Source: Planctomycetota bacterium
GTDB lineage: Bacteria; Planctomycetota; Brocadiia; SM23-32
DNA length: 36,727 nucleotides
Reading direction: 5' to 3'
NCBI GenBank assembly: GCA_030628375.1
Contig: DAOVRD010000003.1
Coordinates: 1 to 36,727 of the forward strand
The notes beneath the pieces are model-generated. The model was given only the letters and a program-made list of their open reading frames with translations. It ran no database searches and was not told the origin of the DNA. Within the stretch, counting starts at the first letter, position 1; every line of letters begins with the position of its first letter. A program made the position numbers and the translations under genes. Below, piece after piece: positions 24,538-33,928 of the stretch.

Positions 24538-26481
24538 ATGACAAGAAGCCGAATCGCGGTAGCCCGCTTCCTCCCGATCCTGCTGGCCGGACTGCTGACT
24601 GCGGGCGCAGTCCACGGCGCTCAGGAGCGGCCGCAGATCATACCTGTCTCGGAGATCAAGGCGGGCATGACGGGCTACGGCCTGACCTGCCTGGAGAGCA
24701 GTCGCCCTCAGAAGTTCCAGGTGGAGGTCCTGGGAAACCTGAGGGGCTGGACCCCCAAGGGCGACGTCATCCTGATACGCATGAGCGGCCCCGTCATTGA
24801 CGACTGCGGCGTGATCTCCGGAATGAGCGGCAGCCCGATCTACATTGAGGGCAAGTTGGCGGGCGCGGTGGCGTATGGGTGGCGCTACTGCAAGATCCCC
24901 CTGGCCGGAGTGACACCTGCCGGCGAAATGATGCGGGTGCAGGAGATCCAGGCCCGCGCCGGCCAGGAGCAAAAAAAGGCGGCAAGGGAGGTCACCCGGC
25001 ATGCACTGCGCAATCGCAGCCGGGAACTTGCCAGGCTGCTCACCAGCGGCCCGCGGACCGAGGAGTCCAACGCACGACTGCGCCAGAGCGTGCTGCGAAT
25101 GGCCGGGCCAGCGACGCTTAGGGCCCCTCAGTTGAGTTTCGGTCCACACGCCGTCCCTCCCACCGTCAGCAGCCTGCTGCCCGGTGGGGTCGGCCAGGAA
25201 CTGCGGCCGCTGCTCATCCCGATGGCCATCAACGGCCTGAGCAGCGCCGGCGCTCCGCTGCTCTCGCTCTTGGACGGCACCGGATTCATGCCGGTGCAGG
25301 GAGCGGCCATCGCCGCAAGGGGAGCGCCGGAAGAGGAGGTGATCCTTGAGCCGGGAGTCACGGTCGGCGCGGCTTTCGTGTGCGGGGACATGGACATAGC
25401 CGGCATGGGCACGCTCACATGGATCGAGGGAGACAACGCCGTGGCCTTCGGCCATCCGATGTTCGGCTCAGGGGAGACCGACATCCCTCTGGCGGTCGGA
25501 CACGTCCAGACGATCGTGCCCTCCATATACAGTTCCTTCAAGCTCGCCAGCACGGGCAAGCTAGTCGGCCGCATCACGCAGGACCGTTCCAGCGGCGTCC
25601 TGGCGAAGATAGGCGAGAAAGCGCCCATGTTCCCCTGCAAGGTGCGGGTCAGGGGCACGGTGGACGACCAGTACAGCTACCAGGTGGCCGGCTACTGGGA
25701 AACCGCCCCCCTGTTCACCCTCTACGCTCTGGCGGACAGCAGCGCCCGCTGGGAAGGACTGGGCAATCGCTACTTCCTGAAGGCAAAGGCCACGATATCC
25801 TTCAGCGGGCAAGAGGAACCCTTGATCCAGGAGAACGTCTACAACAGCTATTCGGTGGTTCCGCCGAGCATGGATCTGGTCGTCATACCGATGGAGGAAC
25901 TGCTGCTGAACCCCCACCGCGAGGTCGAGATTGAGGGGATAGACTACGAACTGGAGGTGCAGCCGGGCTTCCAGGCGGCCCTGATCGAGTCGGTCTGGGC
26001 CGACCGGGTAATGGCCGAGCCGGGCTCGGAGGTGACGGTGTACGTGCGTCTGCTGGAGTTCCGCGGCGAGCGCCTGACCAAGAAGCTGAAGCTGCAAGTG
26101 CCCGAGACCGCTCGGCCCGGCTCCCGGGTGGATATCCTGGTCTGCGATGCCCTGGCCGACCGCATGATCAGGAGAGGCATGGACCCGGGGTCCTTCGCAC
26201 CCCCAAACTTCGAGAGCCTGCTGGATTATCTGAAAGAGACGGAGTCCAACAAGAGCCTCATCCTGCGGGCCTCGTTCGTCGAACGGGGCGTGCGCTACGA
26301 CGGCGACGCTATGCCATCGCTGCCCCCGTCGGCATTGAGCATCCTCCAGTTCAAGGGGTCCGGGGGCCAGACCACGCCCCTGGTCACCGACACCAGGGAG
26401 ACCGTGGAAACCCCCTGGGTGCTGGAAGGCGCCCAGTCCCTGTCCATAATCATAAAAGAACGCGACCCCTACAACCCCTGA
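24538..26481 (+). CDS. SpoIVB-type (S55) peptidase-domain secreted protein
   Basis: 647 residues from ATG 24538. Residues 1-28 are a signal peptide (basic MTRSR, hydrophobic FLPILLAGLLTAGAV, AHGA-like end). The S55 domain begins at ~35 with IPVSEIKAGMTGYGLT, and the serine motif GMSGSPIY (95-102) lies in the typical context GVISGMSGSPIYIEGKLAGAVAYGW. A second characteristic segment, VAFGHPMFGSGETDIPLA, follows at ~300-320. The C-terminal ~200 residues are beta-rich. In Bacillus SpoIVB cleaves a signalling protease across a membrane; here there is no sporulation context, so the function is unknown and may be structural. First gene of a four-gene operon; next start is 60 nt away. Confidence 0.85.
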   Translation: MTRSRIAVARFLPILLAGLLTAGAVHGAQERPQIIPVSEIKAGMTGYGLTCLESSRPQKFQVEVLGNLRGWTPKGDVILIRMSGPVIDDCGVISGMSGSPIYIEGKLAGAVAYGWRYCKIPLAGVTPAGEMMRVQEIQARAGQEQKKAAREVTRHALRNRSRELARLLTSGPRTEESNARLRQSVLRMAGPATLRAPQLSFGPHAVPPTVSSLLPGGVGQELRPLLIPMAINGLSSAGAPLLSLLDGTGFMPVQGAAIAARGAPEEEVILEPGVTVGAAFVCGDMDIAGMGTLTWIEGDNAVAFGHPMFGSGETDIPLAVGHVQTIVPSIYSSFKLASTGKLVGRITQDRSSGVLAKIGEKAPMFPCKVRVRGTVDDQYSYQVAGYWETAPLFTLYALADSSARWEGLGNRYFLKAKATISFSGQEEPLIQENVYNSYSVVPPSMDLVVIPMEELLLNPHREVEIEGIDYELEVQPGFQAALIESVWADRVMAEPGSEVTVYVRLLEFRGERLTKKLKLQVPETARPGSRVDILVCDALADRMIRRGMDPGSFAPPNFESLLDYLKETESNKSLILRASFVERGVRYDGDAMPSLPPSALSILQFKGSGGQTTPLVTDTRETVETPWVLEGAQSLSIIIKERDPYNP

Positions 26482-26541
26482 CCCCGCGCTCGCCGGGCCG
26501 GCGACGCCGGCAACTCGCTACACGGAGTATTGGAGATAACG

Positions 26542-28674
26542 ATGTTGAAGAAGACGATCGGGCTTCTGGCAGTCCTGGTACTGGTGCTGGGCCACCCGAC
26601 CCTTGCGGCGGTCGGAAAGACGTGGAAGACCAGCGGCAGCCAGCAGTTCGCAGCCGGCAAGCTTGAAGGTGTCGCAGTCTTCTCGACCGGCGAGGTCGAA
26701 CTCGCTCCCGATACCGAGGAGATAGAGGGCCTGGAAGCCGAGATCGTCTGGGACATGGAGGCGGCGGCCGATGGCACGGTCTACGTCGCTACCGGGTCGC
26801 CCGCCGCTGTCTACACCATCAAGGGCGACAAGGCGGAACTGCTCCATAAGAGCGAGGACAAGCACGTGCTGAGCGTCCTGCCCCTTCCCGACGGGTCGGT
26901 CCTGGCCGGCACGGCCCCGAAGGGCATAGTCTACCGCATAGACCGCCGGGGGGATGTGAGCGTGCTGGCCGACCTGGAAGGATCCTACATATGGGACATG
27001 GCCCTGAGCCCCTTCAACGAGATCTACTGCGCCACCGGGCCCGAGGGGAAGCTGATCCAACTGAATCGCGCGGGCAAAGCCACCGAGCGTCTAAAGGCCA
27101 AGCAGAAGAACCTGATGTGCGTGGCGGTAGACAAGGATGGGACGGCTTACGTCGGCACCTCCGGGGACGGCTACATCTATCGGCTTGAACGGGGCGACCA
27201 GGCTACCGTGCTCTACGACGCGAGCGAGAGCGAGATCCACGACCTGGTCGTTGACGCCCAGGGCGTGGTTTACGCGTGCACGGCCCAGAGCGAGCGGTCG
27301 CGTCAGGCCCCGAGCGGGCCGTCCCGACCACCAGGCAGCCCGTCGGCCCCGGGTCCCGCTCTGCCCTTGCCAACACTCGTGCAGGGCGCCCCCGCCGCAC
27401 ACAACAGCATCTACCGCGTCGTGCCCGGCGAGGGAGGCACGCTCCTGGCCCGATTTGACAAGATGTTCGTGCTGAGCCTTGCACTGGTAGAGGACAAGCT
27501 CTTTGTCGGCACAGGTACCAACGGCCGGCTGATGACCGTCAGGCCCGACACCGTCTACACAATCCTTGCCGAGTTCGACGCGGCCCACATCACCGCCATG
27601 GCGGTGGACAGCGAGGGCGACATCGTCATCGGGACGTCCAACGCCGGCAGCGTCAGACGCCTCAAGAAGGGCTACCGCTCGGAGGGCGCCTTCATCAGCA
27701 AACCCTTCGACGGGGGCTACCTTTCCCGCTGGGGCAGAGTCTGGTGGCGGGACAAGGTCGAAACCGGGCAAAGGACGCGCATCAAACTGCGCACGGGCAA
27801 CTCCGGGGAGCCGGATGAGCACTGGAGCCCCTGGTCACGTTGGGCGACGGACTCCGCCGGGGAAATCCTGGACGTGCCGATGGGCAGGTTCGGACAGTTC
27901 AGCGCCGAACTCAGCACGCGGCCCAGGACGGGAAGCCCGCTGCTGCACGAAGTCATGGTCAGCTACCGGCAAGTCAATCGGCGGCCCCGAATCGACGACC
28001 TGAAGGTGGATGGCCAGTCGTTGCTCAACAAGCCGGAGCGCCGCGGGCCGTCGGGCGCCGCCCGGTCGCAGGCGTCGGCCTCATCCGCCGCCAGGCGTCC
28101 CCGCGGCGAGCCCGCTCTGAGGACCCTCACGTGGAAGGCCACCGACCCCAACGGAGACGAGATCTTCTTCGAACTCTTCTACAGGGGAGTCGAGGAGAGC
28201 GAGTGGAAACAGGTGAGCAAAGACCTGCGTGGGGAAACATCCTACAAGTGGGACACATCCCGCGTGGCCGACGGGTACTACGTGCTGAAGCTGGTTGCGC
28301 GTGACGATGCAGTGCGGCCGGAAGCGGAGGCCCTGGCCGACGAGCGCGTCAGCAACCCGCTGCTGATAGACAACCGCCGACCCGCCGTGGAGAAGCTGAC
28401 GGCCCGCCTCGGGCCGGACGACACCTACCGGATAAGCGGCGTGGCCCGGGACCAGCACGGCGCCATCACGAGAATCGAAGTCAGCCACAACTCCGGCGAT
28501 TGGATGCCCGTCTTCCCGTCCGATGGAATCCTCGATTCGCGCGAGGAGGCGTTCTCCCACACGACCGAGACCCTGGAGCCGGGCGAACACGTGTTCGTCT
28601 TCGCTGCCACCGACAGCAACGAGAACACCGGCAGCGGCAAGGTGGTCCTAAAAGTAAGAGCGACACGCGAGTAA
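26542..28674 (+). CDS. Secreted beta-propeller protein with Pro/Ser-rich inserts
   Basis: 710 residues from ATG 26542 with GGAG six nt upstream. Residues 1-23 are a signal peptide. Residues ~55-390 hold repeated propeller blades (GTVYVATGSPAAVYTI, GSVLAGTAPKGIVYRI, NEIYCATGPEGKLIQL, GTAYVGTSGDGYIYRL, DKLFVGTGTNGRLMTV, GDIVIGTSNAGSVRRL), i.e. six to seven blades. A ~35-residue Pro/Ser/Gly insert (QAPSGPSRPPGSPSAPGPAL region, DNA ~27295-27400) interrupts the fifth and sixth. Residues ~395-495 form a beta-sandwich (WGRVWWRDKVETGQRTRIKLRTGN), and the C-terminus is Ig-like (TDPNGDEIFFELFYRG, YYVLKLVARDD). Probably an extracytoplasmic binding or assembly factor for the operon's products. Confidence 0.8.
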   Translation: MLKKTIGLLAVLVLVLGHPTLAAVGKTWKTSGSQQFAAGKLEGVAVFSTGEVELAPDTEEIEGLEAEIVWDMEAAADGTVYVATGSPAAVYTIKGDKAELLHKSEDKHVLSVLPLPDGSVLAGTAPKGIVYRIDRRGDVSVLADLEGSYIWDMALSPFNEIYCATGPEGKLIQLNRAGKATERLKAKQKNLMCVAVDKDGTAYVGTSGDGYIYRLERGDQATVLYDASESEIHDLVVDAQGVVYACTAQSERSRQAPSGPSRPPGSPSAPGPALPLPTLVQGAPAAHNSIYRVVPGEGGTLLARFDKMFVLSLALVEDKLFVGTGTNGRLMTVRPDTVYTILAEFDAAHITAMAVDSEGDIVIGTSNAGSVRRLKKGYRSEGAFISKPFDGGYLSRWGRVWWRDKVETGQRTRIKLRTGNSGEPDEHWSPWSRWATDSAGEILDVPMGRFGQFSAELSTRPRTGSPLLHEVMVSYRQVNRRPRIDDLKVDGQSLLNKPERRGPSGAARSQASASSAARRPRGEPALRTLTWKATDPNGDEIFFELFYRGVEESEWKQVSKDLRGETSYKWDTSRVADGYYVLKLVARDDAVRPEAEALADERVSNPLLIDNRRPAVEKLTARLGPDDTYRISGVARDQHGAITRIEVSHNSGDWMPVFPSDGILDSREEAFSHTTETLEPGEHVFVFAATDSNENTGSGKVVLKVRATRE

Positions 28675-28678
28675 TCTC

Positions 28679-31594
28679 GTGGATGGCCCCGGCCTGTCAC
28701 AGAAGCTCCACCAACAAATCCTGTCGCGGCCAGTGGCGGAAAGAGCGGCCCCCTGGCGCGAGGCTGCCGCCATGCTCGTGCTGGCCGTGGTCTGCTGCGC
28801 GTTCTTCTGGGAAGCGGTGAGCCTGCGCGGCGTCTTCTTCCACTACGACCACGCCATCCAGAACTTCCCCTACCGGCTGTTCTTCGCCCGGGGGCTGCGG
28901 GCGGGACACCTGCCCCTGTGGACACCCGACATATTCTGCGGCTTCCCCCTCTTCGCCGAAAGCCAGGGCAACGCGCTCTACCCGCCCTTCCTGCTCCTGT
29001 TCAGATTTCTGGAGCCCTGGATAGCGTACAACTACTACCACGTCCTGCACTTCCTGCTGGCCGGTCTGTTCACGTACACGCTGGCTCGCGTCATGCACGT
29101 GGGCCGGGCGGGCTCGCTTCTGGCCGGCATCTGCTACATGCTGAGCGGGCCGGTGCTCTTCCACGCCCACCACACCAACATTGTGGTCGGCGCATGCTGG
29201 CTGCCGATCTTGCTGGCGTTGATGGAACTGGCCTGCCGGAGGCACTCAGTCCTGCCGCTGCTGGGCTTCGCTGCTGCAACCGCCGCCCTGCTGCTGGGAG
29301 CCCAGCCACAATACACGCTCTACTGCGGACTGGTTTGCGGGCTGTACCTTGTGTGGCGGCTGCGGCTCATTCAGTTGACCGGCGGCAGGCGGCGCCGGGT
29401 GGTCGCCCTGGTCGCGGCGTTCGGCCTGGCGGCGGCGTTGGCGGGAGTGCTGGCATCGGTTCAAGTGCTGCCGCTTATGGAACTCGTTGGCCACAGCAGT
29501 CGCGCCGCCGAGGCGGTTGCGCTGCCACGCATCAGCCAAGGCGTCCCGGCGAACTTGATGACCCTTTTCCTGCCCCACTACTTCGGCTCCCCGGGCCTGG
29601 GCAGTTACTGGGGCCATTTTGACGAAGGGCCTTACGCGGAACTCACTCTTTTCCTGGGCGTGGTGCCGCTGCTGCTGGCCCTGGTCGGCGCATTGAGCGA
29701 GCGCAGCCGCAAGACCCTGTTCTTTGCCGCACTCGGGACCTTCGCCTTCATCTTCTCCCTGGGTCTGAGCGGCTCGCTTTACAACGCCTTCTGGCCGCTG
29801 CCGGTGTTCCAGTCGGCGCGTTTCCCGAGCCGGTTTGCGTTCGTCACGGGGCTGTGCGTGGCAATCCTGGCGGGCACGGGATTGGACCAACTTCTGCGGG
29901 CCTCCAACAGGGCTCGGGTCAGGAGGGCGGCGTTCGCCTCGGCAGCCGTTGTCCTACTCCTGTCCACGCTGTGCCTGGCGGCGACCGCCGCCTATCATGC
30001 GGACCTGATGTCCCTCGGCCGCGAGCGCCTGGCCTTGGTTCTGCCGCTGAAGCCTTTCCCACTGGAGGTCATGTGGCGACACCTTCACGACACCTTGCCC
30101 GCCGACATCTGGCGCCTGGTGGCAGTGGCGGGGGCCGGCAGCTTGCTGCTGCTCATGTCCCCCCGGCACATTCTGCCGGGCCGCGTCGCCGCCGCCATCT
30201 GGTGCGTGTTGGTCTTCGGCGAGCTGGCACTTGCGGGACGCGAGTTCGCTGCCGTCACCGACCCCTCCGTCTACGGCGAGGCGCCCGAACTGGTGCAAGT
30301 CCTGCGCGAACTGCCCCCCGGCAGGATATTCCGCTACCGCTACTACGATTCCCGACTGCCGTCTTCCACCGGCGACTTCCCCCATACGCGGGGATGGGCC
30401 CTGCGACCCGGTGACTATGCGCGCTCCCTGGACAGACTGCCACACAACGCCAACATGATATGGGGAATCCCATCCGTCAACGGCTTTTCGCCTTTGCAGA
30501 CAAGAGCCTTGAAGTCTCTGCTGGGACAGCCCGAGGTGAGAGCGACGCTCGTTGAGTACAAGATCACCCCTGCCCTGAATCTGCTGGGCGCCCGCTACAT
30601 ACTGAGCCCTCACGACGAGATCCCCGGCGAGTTCGAGCACATCAAGAAAGTGGGCGCTGTCAACATCTTCCGCAACCCGGACGCCCTCCCCCGCGCCTTC
30701 ATCGTGCACCGGGCTACGTCCGCCGCCGACTCCCCCGCGACACTGCGGGGCCTCAGGGACGGAGAGTTCGACTACGGGCGCGAGGTACTGGTGCACGATT
30801 CGTCGGCGCGGCTTCTGTCGGGCGAGCCGGGCGAGTCCGACCCCTCAGAATCGGCCGAGATAAGAAAGGACACCGGCGACGGAATCGTCGTCCGGGCGCG
30901 TCTCGAACGGCCCGGCTATCTGGTGCTCGCGGACCAGCACTACCCCGGCTGGCGTGTGACAGTGGACGGCGAGGCGCGGGAGCTGCTGCGAGTGGACTAC
31001 CTCCTCAAAGGAGTCGAGCTGGACGCAGGCGAGCACACTGTCGAGTTCGCTTTCCGTCCAACCAGTTTCCGGGTGGGGGCTGTGCTCAGCGCCTGCGGTC
31101 TGGCATTGCTGGTGGGCGCGACGTTCCTCTGTCTCCTGACCAAGCGCAGCGTGCCCTGGCGTGCAGGTGGGGAGCAGGAAGGCCTGCTAGGGGCCTCCTA
31201 TACCCGCAGAATGGCCTGCTTCGCGGTGTTGGCGGGCGCGATCTTTCTGGCTTTGGGACCGGTTATCCGGCCCGGCGTCTGGGCGGAGGCCCGCTTCCGA
31301 CTCGACCCCCGCCAATACGTCGCCATCAACGCCCTCTGCACTGCCTCGTACGCGCACTTCGACGAACAGTATCAGGAAAGCTACGTCACGATACGAGAAG
31401 CCTGCCGATGGTGGCCGGAGAACCCGCGCCTCCGCCAGTTCTTGGTCGGCCAGGGATGCTCGGCCGTCGTGGAACTGCTGAACCAAGGAGACGTGGAAGG
31501 CGCGCGCACCATGGCTGCCGAGATCAACGCCCTCGCGCCCGAGGAAACGCAGGCCATGGCCCCCGCGCTGGCCGCAATGGCCAGGAGCCAGTAG
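28679..31594 (+). CDS. YfhO-like polytopic membrane protein (GT-C-type glycosyltransferase family)
   Basis: 971 residues from GTG 28679, four nt after the preceding stop. The N-terminal ~560 residues have about eleven or more hydrophobic segments with the YfhO hallmarks YDHAIQNFPYRLFFARGLRAGHLPLWTPDIFCGFP and YNYYHVLHFLLAGLFTYTLAR. Residues ~600-800 are a soluble extracytoplasmic part with VLADQHYPGWRVTVDGE, a motif conserved in the family. The last ~100 residues form a helical, TPR-like tail after a final membrane segment. In Firmicutes YfhO adds sugars to lipoteichoic acid or other surface polymers using a lipid-linked donor. The partner downstream is LTA-synthase-like, which fits a surface-polymer role. 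Acceptor here is unknown. Confidence 0.85.
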   Translation: MDGPGLSQKLHQQILSRPVAERAAPWREAAAMLVLAVVCCAFFWEAVSLRGVFFHYDHAIQNFPYRLFFARGLRAGHLPLWTPDIFCGFPLFAESQGNALYPPFLLLFRFLEPWIAYNYYHVLHFLLAGLFTYTLARVMHVGRAGSLLAGICYMLSGPVLFHAHHTNIVVGACWLPILLALMELACRRHSVLPLLGFAAATAALLLGAQPQYTLYCGLVCGLYLVWRLRLIQLTGGRRRRVVALVAAFGLAAALAGVLASVQVLPLMELVGHSSRAAEAVALPRISQGVPANLMTLFLPHYFGSPGLGSYWGHFDEGPYAELTLFLGVVPLLLALVGALSERSRKTLFFAALGTFAFIFSLGLSGSLYNAFWPLPVFQSARFPSRFAFVTGLCVAILAGTGLDQLLRASNRARVRRAAFASAAVVLLLSTLCLAATAAYHADLMSLGRERLALVLPLKPFPLEVMWRHLHDTLPADIWRLVAVAGAGSLLLLMSPRHILPGRVAAAIWCVLVFGELALAGREFAAVTDPSVYGEAPELVQVLRELPPGRIFRYRYYDSRLPSSTGDFPHTRGWALRPGDYARSLDRLPHNANMIWGIPSVNGFSPLQTRALKSLLGQPEVRATLVEYKITPALNLLGARYILSPHDEIPGEFEHIKKVGAVNIFRNPDALPRAFIVHRATSAADSPATLRGLRDGEFDYGREVLVHDSSARLLSGEPGESDPSESAEIRKDTGDGIVVRARLERPGYLVLADQHYPGWRVTVDGEARELLRVDYLLKGVELDAGEHTVEFAFRPTSFRVGAVLSACGLALLVGATFLCLLTKRSVPWRAGGEQEGLLGASYTRRMACFAVLAGAIFLALGPVIRPGVWAEARFRLDPRQYVAINALCTASYAHFDEQYQESYVTIREACRWWPENPRLRQFLVGQGCSAVVELLNQGDVEGARTMAAEINALAPEETQAMAPALAAMARSQ

Positions 31595-31602
31595 GGGCGA
31601 CA

Positions 31603-33540
31603 ATGAACCGCCACGATCAACGCTCCACACAATCCGGTGGCTCGCCCCCCGGCCACGCCCCACGAAGCGAGAGCAGTGCAGCCACGGGGCCGCGCCCACG
31701 TTGGACGTTCCTGTGTGAGCCCTACGTGGTTGTCCCGCTCGTCAACACGCTGGCCTCGCTGATTTACGTGTGGGGCGACATTGGCAGGATAAGCGCCGCG
31801 GGCGCGTTGTCCCTGCTGGTTTCGTGCCTTGCAGGCATCGGCCTCTTCTACCTGATCCTCGGGATGGTGCCGCCGCGGCGCGTGTTTGCCCTCCCGATCG
31901 CTGCGCTGCTCGCCGTAATGCTTGCCGCCATGCACGTTGCGCAGTTCATTTACTACCAGGTGTTCAAATCCCTGATCCCCGTCAGCGTCGTGGACTACAC
32001 GCGTCAACTTCCCCGGCACGGCGTCGCCACGGCGCACGAGTATTTGACCTTCTGGCACGGGGCAGCGCTCGCCGCTGCGGTGGTCGGACTCACCTGGTAC
32101 TTCCAGCGGACCATCAGGCGCATCGGGGGCACGCTGACCTGGCGCCGGGCCGTCATCGCGCTGCTTCCCTGGGCGATACTGCCGCTGGCAGGCCAGCGCC
32201 CGCACCTGAGTCTGGATCAGTATGCTCTAAGCACCCTGTCGCTGTCCTTGCGCGGACTGGGCAGAACGAACGTCCCATTCGTCCCGGATCGCATTGACCT
32301 GCCCCCACTCCACGTGGAGCATCCCATCAACGTTGTGTTCTTCGAACTTGAGTCGGTCGCGCCGGACGCGCTTCAGATCTACAACCCGGAACTGCCGACG
32401 GCCCCCCGCTGGACGGACTTCATCCGCCAGCACCCGGATGAGGTCTTCGTGGCCCTGAAGCATTTTTCGAACTCCTCGGCGAGCGACATCGCGATGGTCC
32501 TGATATACACCGGCACCGCCGCCGATGACCCCTTCGCTCTGCACAAGACGGCACCCCTCCTATGGGACTACGCCAAGAGCGCCGGCTACGACACTTCCCT
32601 CTTCATGGCGGCAGCCCTGAGTTGGGGGGATTTCGACACCAGGTACCAACACCACCACGGGCACACGAACCTGGACCACATCGCACATGCCTTCAACGCA
32701 GGCAAGCCCCTCGTGCACGACCTGAGCATGAACGACGCGGACGTCATGGGGCTCCTGGTCGAATACCTCGAGGGACGGAACTGGCAACAACCGTTCCTCA
32801 CTTGCGTCAGCCTCAAGATGCCCCACTTCCTCGGACAGGGCGCGAAGCTGAACGGATTCAGATTCCTCAACGACAGGCTGCCCAACGACCGGCTCATCAA
32901 CTACTACAATGCCATATATCACGACGATCAGTTGATGGTGGATTTCATCGAACAGATGCCGGCGGAGGTGCGGCGTAACACCGTGGTCGCCGTGCTCTGC
33001 GACCATGGAGAGGACCTGTACGGACGCGGCGTGCGGCTGGAGAACTACCATGAGGAGATCGCTCGGATTCCGTGCTGGTTCTACATCCCCAAGAACGTGC
33101 AAGAACGCCTGCGGCCGGACGCCATCGAGAACCTGCGCCACAACTGCCGCAACGTGGCGACCAGCAACCTGGATGCGCTTCCGACACTGTTGGACCTGAT
33201 GGGCCTGGCGGAGAAGGAACCGGTGGCGGACATCCTCGCCGGCCTCCAGGGCCAGACGCTGCTCAGAAAGAAGGACCCTCCCGAGTGCATCGTCATGCTC
33301 AACACCAACGACCTGCGCTCCTGGGACCGGGAGGGCTTCGCCCTGACGATGGACAACGGCACCGTGCGCTACATCTACAACATGGGGCAAGAGGGCCTGT
33401 ACGACCTGGAACGCGATCCCCGGGAAGAGCACGACCTCATGGCCGATCCCGCGTACGCCACGTACGTGGAGCGCGTCCGGCAGAAGGTGAAGTCGAACCC
33501 CTACCTGCTGCGGATCGCCGTCAAGTACGGCACGATGTAG
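31603..33540 (+). CDS. Membrane-anchored sulfatase-superfamily enzyme (LTA-synthase / phosphoethanolamine-transferase-like)
   Basis: 645 residues from ATG 31603, eight nt after the YfhO-like stop. Residues ~38-200 contain about five membrane segments. The C-terminal ~400 residues are the alkaline-phosphatase-superfamily catalytic domain: metal-binding FFELESVAPD (Glu250), FSNSSASDIAM (~288-298) at the nucleophile position (Ser/Thr type rather than the CxPSR of true sulfatases), YNAIYHDDQLMVDF (436-448) and CDHGEDLYG (Asp467-His468). That set matches enzymes transferring glycerol-phosphate or phosphoethanolamine from a phospholipid to a surface polymer. I infer transferase activity from the missing CxPSR motif. 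Operon end. Confidence 0.82.
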   Translation: MNRHDQRSTQSGGSPPGHAPRSESSAATGPRPRWTFLCEPYVVVPLVNTLASLIYVWGDIGRISAAGALSLLVSCLAGIGLFYLILGMVPPRRVFALPIAALLAVMLAAMHVAQFIYYQVFKSLIPVSVVDYTRQLPRHGVATAHEYLTFWHGAALAAAVVGLTWYFQRTIRRIGGTLTWRRAVIALLPWAILPLAGQRPHLSLDQYALSTLSLSLRGLGRTNVPFVPDRIDLPPLHVEHPINVVFFELESVAPDALQIYNPELPTAPRWTDFIRQHPDEVFVALKHFSNSSASDIAMVLIYTGTAADDPFALHKTAPLLWDYAKSAGYDTSLFMAAALSWGDFDTRYQHHHGHTNLDHIAHAFNAGKPLVHDLSMNDADVMGLLVEYLEGRNWQQPFLTCVSLKMPHFLGQGAKLNGFRFLNDRLPNDRLINYYNAIYHDDQLMVDFIEQMPAEVRRNTVVAVLCDHGEDLYGRGVRLENYHEEIARIPCWFYIPKNVQERLRPDAIENLRHNCRNVATSNLDALPTLLDLMGLAEKEPVADILAGLQGQTLLRKKDPPECIVMLNTNDLRSWDREGFALTMDNGTVRYIYNMGQEGLYDLERDPREEHDLMADPAYATYVERVRQKVKSNPYLLRIAVKYGTM

Positions 33541-33568
33541 GGCAGGGGGCTGCTGCGGTTGCGGCGGT

Positions 33569-33597
33569 TTGAATGTGCGGGGGCAGTGTGATATAGT
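33569..33597 (+). promoter_or_regulatory. Promoter for the tRNA-Gln / tRNA-Glu unit
   Basis: TTGAAT (33569-33574), 17 nt, TATAGT (33592-33597), with tRNA-Gln starting 12 nt further on. Confidence 0.65.
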
Positions 33598-33608
33598 GGC
33601 AAAGCGCT

Positions 33609-33682
33609 TGAGGATTGGTGTAACGGTAACACACCTGACTCTGGATCAGGCATTCCAGGTTCGAATCCTGGATCCTCAGCCA
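33609..33682 (+). tRNA. tRNA-Gln (anticodon CTG)
   Basis: Acceptor TGAGGAT/ATCCTCA (33609-33615, 33672-33678), D arm, anticodon loop CTCTGGA (33639-33645) with CTG at 33641-33643, T arm CCAGG-TTCGAAT-CCTGG, discriminator G33679, encoded CCA at 33680-33682. All four stems pair. First of two tRNAs on one transcript. Confidence 0.95.
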
Positions 33683-33696
33683 CATTTGTGACCCGT

Positions 33697-33774
33697 GGCC
33701 CCATCGTCTAGCCCGGTCCAGGACCTCGGACTCTCATTCCGGAAACAGGGGTTCGAATCCCCTTGGGGCTACCA
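33697..33774 (+). tRNA. tRNA-Glu (anticodon CTC), intact, element target site
   Basis: Acceptor GGCCCCA/TGGGGCT (first pair G-U), anticodon stem TCGGA/TCCGG, loop CTCTCAT with CTC at 33733-33735, T arm AGGGG-TTCGAAT-CCCCT, discriminator A33771 and encoded CCA 33772-33774. Its 3' 46 nt (33729-33774) recur at 35435-35480, so it appears to be the intact end of an element insertion. Palindromes begin directly at CCA. Confidence 0.92.
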
Positions 33775-33928
33775 GCCTTCGCCCCTCGGTCCGCCGTACG
33801 GCGGACCCGGGGCTTCGGCCGGCAGGCCAGCTATGCCTGCACGATGAGTGCTCAACCTTGTAAGAACACAAGGGCGAAGGCTGGGCGCCGAAGCTGGCGC
33901 GCCAGCTTGGCTCGATGCGAAGGCGGCC
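33772..33928. repeat. Nested palindromes between tRNA-Glu CCA and GIY-YIG start
   Basis: A perfect 13-bp inverted repeat starts on the tRNA CCA itself: CCAGCCTTCGCCC (33772-33784) and its complement (33872-33884). Inside is a 20-bp perfect palindrome with a GTAC centre (33788-33807) flanked by GCCCC/GGGGC (33781-33785, 33809-33813). Between the inverted repeat and the GIY-YIG start is an 18-bp perfect palindrome AAGCTGGCGCGCCAGCTT (33891-33908). Repeated GCGAAGG motifs run up to the gene's ATG. No T-run. Confidence 0.85.
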
